A DNA stretch of 64,000 nt, from contig NZ_CP109000.1 in the NCBI RefSeq assembly GCF_036226605.1, forward strand, positions 6,506,501 through 6,570,500, in the 5' to 3' direction. Source of the DNA: Streptomyces sp. NBC_00704 (GTDB lineage Bacteria > Actinomycetota > Actinomycetes > Streptomycetales > Streptomycetaceae). The position numbers and the translations under genes are program-made. The number at the start of each line of letters is the position of its first letter. Position 1 is the stretch's first letter. This document shows positions 7,968 to 16,170 of the stretch, in pieces. Below the pieces are notes generated by a model that saw only the letters and a list, made by a program, of their open reading frames with translations, had not been told where the DNA came from and ran no database searches.

Positions 7968-9083
7968 ATGACGAAGACGACGTCCGTGGCGGCCCCCGTG
8001 CTCGGCGTGCGAGCCCTCAACCGCGCCACCCTCGACCGGCAGCTGCTGCTGCGCCGCTCGGCCCTGTCGGCCGCAGAGGCCGTGCGCCGTCTGGTCGGTC
8101 TCCAGGCGCAGAACGTGAAGCCTCCCTACTACGCCCTCGCCGCGCGCCTCGACGGCTTCGTCCCGCAGCAGCTGTCGACGCTCATGGCCGACCGCGAGGT
8201 CGTCCGCATCGTCAGCATGCGCTCCACCATCCACACCCACACCGCGGACGACTGCCTGAGCCTGCGCCCGTTCGTGCAGCCCGCCCGCGACCGCGAGCTG
8301 ATCCACTTCCGCAAGGGCCTCGCCGGGGTCGACCTCGACCGGCTCGCCGTCCTCGCCCGCGACCTCGTGGAGAGCGAACCGCGCACCATGGCGCAACTGC
8401 GCGAGGCCCTGCACGCCGTGTGGCCCGAGGCCGACCCGGCCTCCCTCGCCGTCGCCGCCCGCTGCCGGCTGCCCCTGGTGCAGGTCACCCCGCGCGGACT
8501 GTGGGGCCGCAGCGGACAGGTCGCGCTGACCACCGCCGAGCACTGGCTCGGCCGCCCCGCCGAACCCGCGCCCGCCGCGGACGACGTCGTCCTGCGCTAT
8601 CTGGCCGCGTTCGGCCCGGCCTCCGTCAAGGACATGCAGACCTGGGCCGGACTGACCCGGCTGTGCGAGGTCTTCGAGCGGCTGCGGCCCCGGCTGCTCG
8701 TCTTCCGCGACGAGCAGGGCGTCGAGCTGTTCGACCTGCCCGACGCCCCCCGCCCCGACCCCGAGACCCCGGCCCCGCCCCGCTTCCTCCCCGAGTTCGA
8801 CAACCTGCTGCTCTCCCACGCCGACCGCACGCGGGTGATCCCTCCCGGGCAGTGGGGCCGCAGCTGGCAGGGCAACCAGGCGCACCGCACCCTCCTCGTC
8901 GACGGATTCCTGGCCGGGGTGTGGAAACCGGGGCCGGACGCCCTGGTCGTCGAGCCCTTCACCGACCTCACCCGGGCGCAGCGCGCCGACGTCCTCGCGG
9001 AGGGCGAGCGGATGCTGGCCGTGCTGCATCCGGGGGAGTCGCCCGACATCCGGTTCGGCCGGGTGCGGGCCGCGGACGAGTGA
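7968..9083 (+). CDS. Winged-helix DNA-binding protein of the AlkZ/YcaQ (HTH_42) type
   Basis: 371 aa, full length for the family. The N-terminal region carries GLQAQN (about residue 45), which matches the Q-x-Q motif that is catalytic in AlkZ-type DNA glycosylases, and the SMRSTIHTHTADD stretch. The C-terminal third with FDNLLLSHADRTRV and LVDGFLAGVWK is the tail domain of the HTH_42 family. Known members unhook crosslinked or alkylated bases, some giving self-resistance to genotoxic natural products; most actinobacterial paralogues are untested. It is preceded by a strong palindrome and has no clear ribosome binding site, so the mRNA may be leaderless. Confidence 0.8.
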   Translation: MTKTTSVAAPVLGVRALNRATLDRQLLLRRSALSAAEAVRRLVGLQAQNVKPPYYALAARLDGFVPQQLSTLMADREVVRIVSMRSTIHTHTADDCLSLRPFVQPARDRELIHFRKGLAGVDLDRLAVLARDLVESEPRTMAQLREALHAVWPEADPASLAVAARCRLPLVQVTPRGLWGRSGQVALTTAEHWLGRPAEPAPAADDVVLRYLAAFGPASVKDMQTWAGLTRLCEVFERLRPRLLVFRDEQGVELFDLPDAPRPDPETPAPPRFLPEFDNLLLSHADRTRVIPPGQWGRSWQGNQAHRTLLVDGFLAGVWKPGPDALVVEPFTDLTRAQRADVLAEGERMLAVLHPGESPDIRFGRVRAADE

Positions 9084-9105
9084 CGGGCCGGGCGGCACGG
9101 CGAAA

Positions 9106-9129
9106 CCCCCGCCGGCAGGCCGGCGGGGG
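9106..9129. terminator. GC-rich hairpin terminator
   Basis: Perfect 10-bp stem CCCCCGCCGG / CCGGCGGGGG with a 4-nt loop, 23 bp after the stop codon of the AlkZ-like gene and before the convergent protease gene. There is no U tract, as is usual for Streptomyces; it may serve both genes. Confidence 0.75.
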
Positions 9130-9249
9130 AGTGGAGAGGAGGCGCTGCGGGCCGCTCGTGGAGGCTCGCAGCGCCCCCTGATCGTTCCCTGAGCGGTCCC
9201 CGGGGTGCGAGGGGCCGTCAGGAGTTCTTCGGGGCCGGGCGCGCGCCGG

Positions 9250-10041
9250 CTACGCGGTGACCTGCTCGGTCACCAGGTCGGAGAAGGCGGTCAGCCGGGT
9301 GTAGACACCCGGGTGACCGGCCTCCGCGCAGCCCTCGCCCCAAGAAGTGATCCCTGCCAGGGCGCCCCCGATGAGCAGGGGACCGCCGCTGTCGCCCTGG
9401 CAGGTGTCTGTGCCGCCGGAGGTGAATCCGGCGCAAACCATGTCGGTCGGGACGAAGTCCGAACCGTAGGAACTCGTGCAGTCGGCGTCGGACACGACCG
9501 GGACGGTCGCGGTCCGCAGCTGGTTGGAGGAGGCGCCGTTCTCCGACGTGGTGCCCCAGCCCAGGACGCGGGCGGTCGTGCCGGCCGCGTACACCCCGGT
9601 CTGCGACGAGGACACGTACGGCGCCGCGGTGTACGGCATCGACGTCGCCAGGGTCAGCACGGCCACGTCGTCGCCCCTGGTGGCGTCCGTGTAGTCCGGG
9701 TGGATCCAGATGCCGCTCACCCGGGCGACCGTGCCGTCGGTGCCGTCCAGATAGGTGCGCCCCCCGACGACGCGCACGCTGCTCGTGGTCTCGCCGGCCA
9801 TGCAGTGGGCGGCGGTGACCACCTTGGTCGGCGAGACGAGCGTCCCGCCGCAGAACTGGTTCTGCGAGGCGTCGGTGATCTGCATCATGAACGGATAGGC
9901 GGTGGTCGTGGTGGTCGTGCCGCCGACGATCGGCTGTGGCGCCGCGACAGCGGTGGGGGCGCTGAGCAGTGCCGGGACCGCAGCGGCGGCGGTCGCCGCG
10001 ACCACTGCTGCGGTCCTCTTCACGCGGTTGAGCCCGAGCAT
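9250..10041 (-). CDS. Secreted trypsin-like serine protease (S1 family)
   Basis: 263 aa. A signal peptide of about 37 residues with Lys-Arg near the start, a hydrophobic core and an AVAA cleavage site is followed by a very short propeptide and the mature start IVGG. The catalytic triad is visible in TAAHC (His), DDVAVL (Asp) and GDSGGP (Ser). The Asp six residues before the Ser (TDTCQGDSGG) marks trypsin specificity for Arg/Lys. Six Cys fit the three disulphides of Streptomyces trypsins. The ATG at 10041 follows GAGGAG; an upstream in-frame GTG would give an implausible leader. The protein is exported and probably helps degrade extracellular protein. Confidence 0.92.
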   Translation of the reverse strand: MLGLNRVKRTAAVVAATAAAAVPALLSAPTAVAAPQPIVGGTTTTTTAYPFMMQITDASQNQFCGGTLVSPTKVVTAAHCMAGETTSSVRVVGGRTYLDGTDGTVARVSGIWIHPDYTDATRGDDVAVLTLATSMPYTAAPYVSSSQTGVYAAGTTARVLGWGTTSENGASSNQLRTATVPVVSDADCTSSYGSDFVPTDMVCAGFTSGGTDTCQGDSGGPLLIGGALAGITSWGEGCAEAGHPGVYTRLTAFSDLVTEQVTA

Positions 10042-10147
10042 GGAACTCCTCGATGGAGACGGCCGGTGGGGGGTCGCGCGGGTGTGGGGGGTAGCACGGG
10101 GGACGCGGGACCGACCCCCGTGTGCCCGGGCGAGCGGCACGTCCCTT

Positions 10148-10177
10148 ACGCTAGGGCTCGGTCACCGGTGCCCCCAA
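10148..10177 (-). promoter_or_regulatory. Candidate promoter of the protease gene
   Basis: On the minus strand TTGGGG (10172-10177), 18 bp, then TAGCGT (10148-10153), about 105 bp upstream of the start codon. A dyad AACcCCC-TAA-GGGaGTT lies just upstream at 10185-10201. The rest of the 317-bp gap to the next gene shows no further feature. Confidence 0.35.
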
Positions 10178-10358
10178 TGAGGGAACCCCCTAAGGGAGTT
10201 GGGGCAGGGAAAACCCTCGGTCGGCCAAGCGGGCGCCAGGCCGCGGCCGCAGCCGTCGCCCCGGGACCGCGCGATGCGTCCGCCGCGCGCGGCGCACCGG
10301 CCAGGAGAAACCCACTAGGGACAGGTAGCCGCTGCGGGAGCGTTGTCCCGCCGATTCC

Positions 10359-13205
10359 TCACTTCGCGTGACGTCCTGCCGCCAGACGGACGATGTCCAC
10401 CCGCGAGCGGATCCCCAGCTTGCGGTAGACCCGCGTCAGCGTCGCCTCGACCGTCTTGACGCTGATGAACAGGCGCGCGGCGATCTCCCGGTTGGTCGCG
10501 CCCTCCATGACGAGCGCGGCGACCTGACGCTCCATCGCGGCCAGCCCCTCCAGCACGTCGGACGCCTGCTGCTGTTGCTGCCGGCCGACGGCGGCCGGCC
10601 GCTGCGCCTGCGCCGCCGCGCCTTCCGCGGCGGCCCGCTCCACCTGACGCAGCCAGGGCAGCGCCCGGCACCGCCGGAACAGCCGCGCCGCCTCGTCGTA
10701 CGACGTCGGCCCCGGCCCCGCCCCCGGCCGCAGCGTGCGCAGCCGGGCCAGCGCGAACGCCGCCCGCGCCTCCTCCAGGCCGTATCCCAGCTTGGCGAGC
10801 CGGTCCTGAACGGACGTCAGCCGGGCCAGCGCCGCCTCGTGGTCGCCGAGCGCGGCCCGCACCATCGCCTCCGAGCGGTCCAGCACGGCCAGCACGCTCT
10901 CCCGGTCCAGGCGCAGCGCGTGCTCGCGCGTGACGTCGATGACGTCCTGGGCTTCGCGGGGCTCGCCCACCCGCACCAGCGCCTCCGCGAGGTCGCCCTG
11001 CCAGCGGCCGCGCGCCGGGTCCGTGATGCGCAGCCCGGCCTCCAGCTCCCGCACCCGGCGCAGCGAGCCGACCGCGCCCGCGGCGTCCCCGGCCACCAGC
11101 TGGGCGTGGCCCAGCGCGGCGAGGGCGCGCGAGAGGTACATCTGGTCGCCGTCCTCCTCGGCGCGCTCCGCCGCCTCCCGGGCCAGCGCCAGCGCCCGGT
11201 CGACGTCGCCGCCCGAGGCCTCGGCGAGGGAGGCCAGCATCGCGGAGGCCCCCAGGCCGATGCCGGAGTCGCGGGCCAGCCGCAGGCTCTCGCGGGCCAG
11301 GTCGAGGGCGCGTCCGCAGTGCCCGGAGCGCAGTTCCGTCTCGGCGAGGAAGCGCTGGAAGTGCACCTCGCTCTCGACCATGCCGCGCCGGCGCACCTCG
11401 CGCAGCAGGGCGGTGATGGTCGAACGGGCCTCGGCCAGCTGGTCGCTCATCATCAGCCAGCGGAACCTGGCCGCGCCGACGCCGTTGTGATGGCAGGCCA
11501 CGTACGGGTCCTGCGGCTCCTTCATCGCCTGCTTGATGGTCGCGGGCGCGTTCGGGTGGCCCATCAGGGTCTCGGTGGACGACTGGAACGACAGCGCCAT
11601 CAGCTCGGTGCGCCGGTCGCCGCCGCGGGCGGCCAGCTCGGCCGCGTGCGCGGCCTCCTGCCGCGCCTCGGAGAAGTCGCCCTCGACGATCAGCTTGCGC
11701 CAGGCGAGGTGGTAGCGGACCAGCGCCAGCAGCCGGGGATCGTCCCCGGCGTCGGCCAGGGCCTGCGGGAAGACGGCGTCGACGTCGCCGAGCGCCTGCC
11801 CGGCGGCCTCGATGACCACCTCCCAGGCGCGGATCCGGTCGGCGGCCACGGTGGCCCGCGTCAGCACCTCGCGCGCGATGTCGCGGGCGAGGTCCACCTC
11901 GCCGGCCGTGATCGCGTCCTCGGCCGCCTGCAACCGGTGCCGGTCCGCGGCGGGCGTGCCGTCCTGCGGGGTGTGCCGGGCGGCGAGCAGCCCGAGCGAG
12001 GCGGCGACCGAGGGAGCGCCGCGGTCCCGGGAGAGCGCGGCGGCCTCGGCGAGCCGGGCGGCCACCTCCGGGTCGGTGCCGGTGGTGGCGAGGGCGAGGT
12101 TGCGGGCCCGCTCGATGGGGTCGGACGCGGCGGTGGACAGCGCTGCGTGCGCGGCCCGCCGCTCCTGGGCGGGGGCCTCCGCGTACAGCGCCGCCGAGAT
12201 CAGCGGATGCGTGAAGCGCACGGCGGGCCCCTCGGGCTCGGTCGTCAGCAGCCCCAGCTCGGCGGCGCGCGCGGTCTCCGCCTCGGCGTTCTCGCGGCCG
12301 GCCGCGTGCAGCAGGGCCAGCGTGGGGCGGGCGCCGGCGCTGGCCACCAGCAGGGTGCGCCGGGCCTCCGCGGAGAGCATGTCGAGGCGGCTGAGGACCA
12401 GGTCGCGCAGCGAGGTCGGCACCGGCAGCGGCTCGCCCGGCCGGGGCGGCGTCGGGTTCTCGCCGAGGGCGCGGCCCAGTTCCAGCGCGAAGAGGGGGTT
12501 GCCGCCGCTGGTGCGGTGGATCTCCCGCATCGTCGAGCGGGGCAGGTCGGTGTAGCCGCGGTGGTCGAGCAGCGCGGAGACCTGGGCGCTCGAGAGCGGG
12601 TTGAGGCGGACGGCGAGCGTGTCGGGCGGGGAGGCGCGGAGATGGCGGTCGTACTCCTGGCCCTCGGTGCGGACCGCGCAGAGCAGCTGGACGGGGGTGT
12701 CGCCGAGGCGGCGCGCGGCGAAGCCGAGCAGCTCGGCGCTGGCCGAGTCCAGCCATTGCAGGTCGTCGGCGACGAGCAGGACCGGGCGCGTCGCGGCCAG
12801 GGCGCGCAGCGCCGACAGGACGGCGAGCCGCAGCGCGAGGCCGTCGCGTTGCAGGGTCGACTCGCCCCGGCCGGTCAGCGCGGACTCCAGGGCGGTGCGC
12901 TGGGCGGCGGGCAGCTTGTCCGAGATCTCGTCGAGGACCAGCCCGAAGAGATCGGCCAGGGCCAGGAACGGCAGGTGCGATTCCGACTCGGTGGCCGAGC
13001 AGCGCAGCACGGTGCGCGCCGCGTCGCCGTAATCCGCGGCCAATGCCCGCAGCACGGTCGACTTTCCTATTCCGGCCGGGCCGTGCAGCAGCACACTGCC
13101 GCCGCGGGTCAGCTGCTCGCGGGCGGTCGCGTACAGCTCGTCCCTGCCGATGACCAGGTCGGGGCGGCATCGGGCAGGCTCCTTGAAGTCCCGTCGCACG
13201 GTCAC
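10359..13205 (-). CDS. LAL-type LuxR regulator (large ATP-binding)
   Basis: 948 aa. An N-terminal AAA-type ATPase domain carries Walker A HGPAGIGKST (about residue 41) and Walker B LLVADDLQWLD (about residue 145). A long helical repeat region of TPR type fills the middle, and the last 65 residues are a LuxR helix-turn-helix (AALVMEGATNREIAARLFIS, VKTVEATLTRVYRKLG). The family activates transcription in response to unknown ligands, often for sugar use or secondary metabolism. A GTG at 13205 with GGAGG seven bases upstream sets the start. A poly-Gln stretch (Q5) sits between TPR and HTH. No target operon can be assigned; the secreted protease lies immediately downstream. Confidence 0.9.
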   Translation of the reverse strand: MTVRRDFKEPARCRPDLVIGRDELYATAREQLTRGGSVLLHGPAGIGKSTVLRALAADYGDAARTVLRCSATESESHLPFLALADLFGLVLDEISDKLPAAQRTALESALTGRGESTLQRDGLALRLAVLSALRALAATRPVLLVADDLQWLDSASAELLGFAARRLGDTPVQLLCAVRTEGQEYDRHLRASPPDTLAVRLNPLSSAQVSALLDHRGYTDLPRSTMREIHRTSGGNPLFALELGRALGENPTPPRPGEPLPVPTSLRDLVLSRLDMLSAEARRTLLVASAGARPTLALLHAAGRENAEAETARAAELGLLTTEPEGPAVRFTHPLISAALYAEAPAQERRAAHAALSTAASDPIERARNLALATTGTDPEVAARLAEAAALSRDRGAPSVAASLGLLAARHTPQDGTPAADRHRLQAAEDAITAGEVDLARDIAREVLTRATVAADRIRAWEVVIEAAGQALGDVDAVFPQALADAGDDPRLLALVRYHLAWRKLIVEGDFSEARQEAAHAAELAARGGDRRTELMALSFQSSTETLMGHPNAPATIKQAMKEPQDPYVACHHNGVGAARFRWLMMSDQLAEARSTITALLREVRRRGMVESEVHFQRFLAETELRSGHCGRALDLARESLRLARDSGIGLGASAMLASLAEASGGDVDRALALAREAAERAEEDGDQMYLSRALAALGHAQLVAGDAAGAVGSLRRVRELEAGLRITDPARGRWQGDLAEALVRVGEPREAQDVIDVTREHALRLDRESVLAVLDRSEAMVRAALGDHEAALARLTSVQDRLAKLGYGLEEARAAFALARLRTLRPGAGPGPTSYDEAARLFRRCRALPWLRQVERAAAEGAAAQAQRPAAVGRQQQQQASDVLEGLAAMERQVAALVMEGATNREIAARLFISVKTVEATLTRVYRKLGIRSRVDIVRLAAGRHAK

Positions 13206-13418
13206 CGCTCCCCTCCGAGTGTCGTGTCCGGGCCAAATTCTAGGCACCGACTCTTTGAAATTCGGAGGCGCGGCGTGGTGAGGGATATAACAACCTGGTG
13301 CACAGGCAAATTCATGGTGACAGTGAGTGAATAATCGCTTGTCGTGAGGGGCTCCCTGGCTTGATGTGATCGCTCCTCGCCGGCGCCCCGCAAGGCGCCC
13401 GCCGCGGCCGCGCCGCAC

Positions 13419-13434
13419 CGCCCCCGAAGGGGCG
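13419..13434. terminator. Hairpin between GAF-LuxR gene and LAL promoter region
   Basis: Core stem CGCCCC-CGAA-GGGGCG just downstream of the stop codon of the GAF-LuxR gene, with further partial pairing outside the core. Likely its transcription terminator. Confidence 0.6.
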
Positions 13435-13447
13435 CGGCGGCCTCGCG

Positions 13448-14305
13448 CTACGGCAGCAGACCCGCCCTGCGGGCCGCGACCACCGCCTCTCCCCGGGTGC
13501 GCGCGCCCAGCCTGCGCATCGCCGACCTCAGATAGCCCTTCACCGTCTCCGCGCGCAGCCCCAGCCGCTCGGCGGCGGCGGCGTTCGTCGCCCCCGCCGC
13601 CACACACGCCAGCACGTCCAGCTCACGCGGGGCCAGCACCACCGCCGGGCGCTCCGGCTCACCCGGCGAGCCCGGCGCGAGCAGCCCGCACGCGTCGAGC
13701 AGCTCCGCGCGCAGCACCGGGTCGGCGATCCGCGGGGCCAGGGCGCGCAGCGCGGCATGCGCCTCGCGCACCTGCTCCCAGCCGGCCGCCGCACCCCCAC
13801 CCGGCCCGGCGGCCGCCGCCGCGCGCTCCTCGGCCGCCGCCAGCAGATCGCGCGCCTCGTCCTGGACGACCAGCGCCTGCTCCACGTCCCGCGCGGCCTG
13901 CACCGCCGCGGTCAGCGTGCGCTCGCCCAGCGGCTGCGCCGTGCGCAGCGCGCCGTACAGCACCCCGCGCACCCGGCGGCGCACCACCACCGGGATCGCC
14001 AGCACCGAGCGCAGCCCCTCCTCGGCGACGGCCGCGTCGTACTCGTGACTGATCTGCCGCGACAGCGAGTAGTCGGTCACCGCGCACGGCCGGGCCAGCG
14101 CCACCGCCTTGCCGCCCAGACCGTTTCCCGAGGTCACCGCCAGCCCGCGCAGCGCGAGCCCGGCCGCCCCGCTGAACTCGCTGATCCGCATCCGCTGCCG
14201 CCCCGGCTCCACCAGCCCGCCGAAGGCGACCGGCAGCCCGGTCGCGCGCCGCAGCCGCATCAGCGCCCCGCCGATCTGAGCCGTTCCGGCTGCGTCCGCC
14301 GCCAC
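13448..14305 (-). CDS. GAF-domain LuxR-type regulator
   Basis: 285 aa. Residues about 10-150 form a GAF sensor domain (LPVAFGGLVEPG, LAIPVVVRRRVRGVLYG), followed by a low-complexity Ala/Gly linker, and the last 65 residues are a LuxR/FixJ helix-turn-helix (PRELDVLACVAAGATNAAAAERLG, VKGYLRSAMRRLG). It diverges from the acyl-CoA synthetase pair, an arrangement that suggests it controls them. I chose the GTG at 14305, with GGAAAGG upstream; another GTG at 14341 would overlap the palindrome in the shared promoter. Ligand is unknown, possibly a fatty or aromatic acid. Confidence 0.85.
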   Translation of the reverse strand: MAADAAGTAQIGGALMRLRRATGLPVAFGGLVEPGRQRMRISEFSGAAGLALRGLAVTSGNGLGGKAVALARPCAVTDYSLSRQISHEYDAAVAEEGLRSVLAIPVVVRRRVRGVLYGALRTAQPLGERTLTAAVQAARDVEQALVVQDEARDLLAAAEERAAAAAGPGGGAAAGWEQVREAHAALRALAPRIADPVLRAELLDACGLLAPGSPGEPERPAVVLAPRELDVLACVAAGATNAAAAERLGLRAETVKGYLRSAMRRLGARTRGEAVVAARRAGLLP

Positions 14306-14339
14306 CTTGCCGCCCTTTCCGCGCGCCGTCGTGCCGCAC

Positions 14340-14355
14340 ACCCCCGTTCGGGGGT
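14340..14355. promoter_or_regulatory. Palindrome in the GAF-LuxR/acyl-CoA synthetase promoter
   Basis: ACCCCCG-TT-CGGGGGT with perfect 7-bp arms, between the divergent genes. A natural binding site for the GAF-LuxR dimer or another regulator of the synthetases; this is inferred from position only. Confidence 0.5.
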
Positions 14356-14499
14356 AGTGAGACCTGCATCACGGATTACACGATGGCAGAGAGCCGCCCG
14401 CAATGGTCCGGCGCCACGGGAGTGTGCCGCAGGGACGCGCCGCTGTCGAGCGCGTTCCCACGGCCCCGGGCAACACAGCCAAGAGAGCGAGGAGGACCG

Positions 14500-16170
14500 A
14501 TGACGACGGCGACGGAGCGCTTCCGCGCAGCCCGCGACTTCCTGCTGGAGCACCGCGAGGACTACACGACCGCCTACGAGCGTTTCGCGTGGCCCCGGCC
14601 GGAGCGCTTCAACTGGGCCCTGGACTGGTTCGACGCCATCGCCGAGGGCAACGGGCGCACCGCCCTGCACATCGTCGAGGAGGACGGCCGCGAGACGCGG
14701 CTCAGCTTCGCCGAGCTGTCGGAGCGCTCGGACCGGGCCGCCAACTGGCTGCGCGCCCGCGGCGTCGCCGCCGAGGACCGCGTCCTCGTCATGCTGGGCA
14801 ACCAGGCCGAGCTGTGGGAGACCGCGCTGGCCGCCATGAAGCTGCGCGCGGTCGTCATCCCCGCCACCCCGCTGCTGGGCCCCGCCGACCTCGCCGACCG
14901 CGTCGAACGCGGCCGGGTCCGGCACGTCCTGGTCCGCGCCGAGGACGCCGCCAAGTTCGACGACGTCCCCGGCGACTACACCCGCATCGCGGTCGGCGGC
15001 GCCCCCGAGGGCTGGCACCGCTACGAGGACGCCTACGGCGCCCCGGCCGGCTTCACGCCCGACGGCCCCACCCTCGCCGACGACCCGCTGATGCTGTACT
15101 TCACGTCCGGCACGACCGCCCGCCCCAAGCTGGTGGAGCACACCCACACCTCGTACCCGGTCGGACACCTGGCCACGATGTACTGGATCGGGCTCAAGCC
15201 CCACGACGTGCACCTCAACATCTCCTCGCCCGGCTGGGCCAAGCACGCCTGGTCCAACCTCTTCGCCCCCTGGAACGCCGAGGCGACCGTCTTCATCCAC
15301 CACTACACCCGCTTCGACCCGGCCCGGCTCATGGCGGAGATGGACCGCGCGGGCGTGACGACGTTCTGCGCCCCGCCGACCGTCTGGCGCATGCTCATCC
15401 AGGCCGACCTCACCCAGCTGCGCACCCCGCCCCGCGAGGCCGTCGCCGCGGGCGAGCCCCTCAACCCCGAGGTCATCGAACAGGTGCGGCGCGCCTGGGG
15501 CGTCACCGTCCGGGACGGCTTCGGCCAGACCGAGACGGCCGTGCAGATCGCCAACAGCCCCGGCCAGGAACTGAAGTCCGGCTCCATGGGCCGGCCGAGC
15601 CCCGGCTACCGGGTGGAGCTCCTCGACCCGGTCTCCGGCGCGCCGGGCGCCCGGGAGGGCGAGATCGCGCTCGACCTGTCCGCCCGCCCGGTGGGCCTGA
15701 TGACCGGCTACCACGGCGACCCCGACCGCACGGCGGAGGCGATGGCCGGCGGCTACTACCGCACCGGCGACATCGGCAGCCGCGACGACGACGGGTACCT
15801 CACCTACGTCGGCCGGGCCGACGACGTCTTCAAGGCCTCCGACTACAAGATCAGCCCCTTCGAGCTGGAGAGCGCGCTGCTGGAGCACGAGGCGGTCGCC
15901 GAGGCGGCCGTCGTCCCCGCCCCCGACGAACTGCGCCTGGCCGTGCCCAAGGCGTACATCGTCCTCGCCGAGGGCTGGGAGCCCGGCCCGGACACCGCCA
16001 AGGTGCTGTTCGAGCACTCCCGCCAGGTCCTCGCCCCCTACAAGCGCCTGCGACGGCTGGAGTTCGCCCCGCTGCCCAAGACGGTCAGCGGCAAGATCCG
16101 CCGCATCGAGCTGCGCGAGGCCACGGCGGCGGGCTCGGCCGACGAGTACCGCGAGGAGGACGTCCGATGA
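14500..16170 (+). CDS. AMP-dependent acyl-CoA synthetase (medium-chain/acetate type)
   Basis: 556 aa of the ANL superfamily. ATP-binding P-loop YFTSGTTARPK (about residue 200), FGQTETAVQ, YYRTGDIG, and the C-terminal hinge and catalytic lysine motif KTVSGKIRRIELRE are all present, so the enzyme should be active. The spacing and the WFDAIAEG start resemble medium-chain acyl-CoA synthetases more than FadD. It forms acyl-AMP then acyl-CoA in the cytoplasm. The ATG at 14500 follows AGGAGG. The stop overlaps the next start (ATGA), so both synthetases are coupled. Confidence 0.88.
   Translation: MTTATERFRAARDFLLEHREDYTTAYERFAWPRPERFNWALDWFDAIAEGNGRTALHIVEEDGRETRLSFAELSERSDRAANWLRARGVAAEDRVLVMLGNQAELWETALAAMKLRAVVIPATPLLGPADLADRVERGRVRHVLVRAEDAAKFDDVPGDYTRIAVGGAPEGWHRYEDAYGAPAGFTPDGPTLADDPLMLYFTSGTTARPKLVEHTHTSYPVGHLATMYWIGLKPHDVHLNISSPGWAKHAWSNLFAPWNAEATVFIHHYTRFDPARLMAEMDRAGVTTFCAPPTVWRMLIQADLTQLRTPPREAVAAGEPLNPEVIEQVRRAWGVTVRDGFGQTETAVQIANSPGQELKSGSMGRPSPGYRVELLDPVSGAPGAREGEIALDLSARPVGLMTGYHGDPDRTAEAMAGGYYRTGDIGSRDDDGYLTYVGRADDVFKASDYKISPFELESALLEHEAVAEAAVVPAPDELRLAVPKAYIVLAEGWEPGPDTAKVLFEHSRQVLAPYKRLRRLEFAPLPKTVSGKIRRIELREATAAGSADEYREEDVR

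Noticed and set aside
10368..13334. 988-codon plus-strand frame opposite the LAL regulator
   Set aside because: Shadow of the real gene, whose Walker and LuxR motifs are clear.
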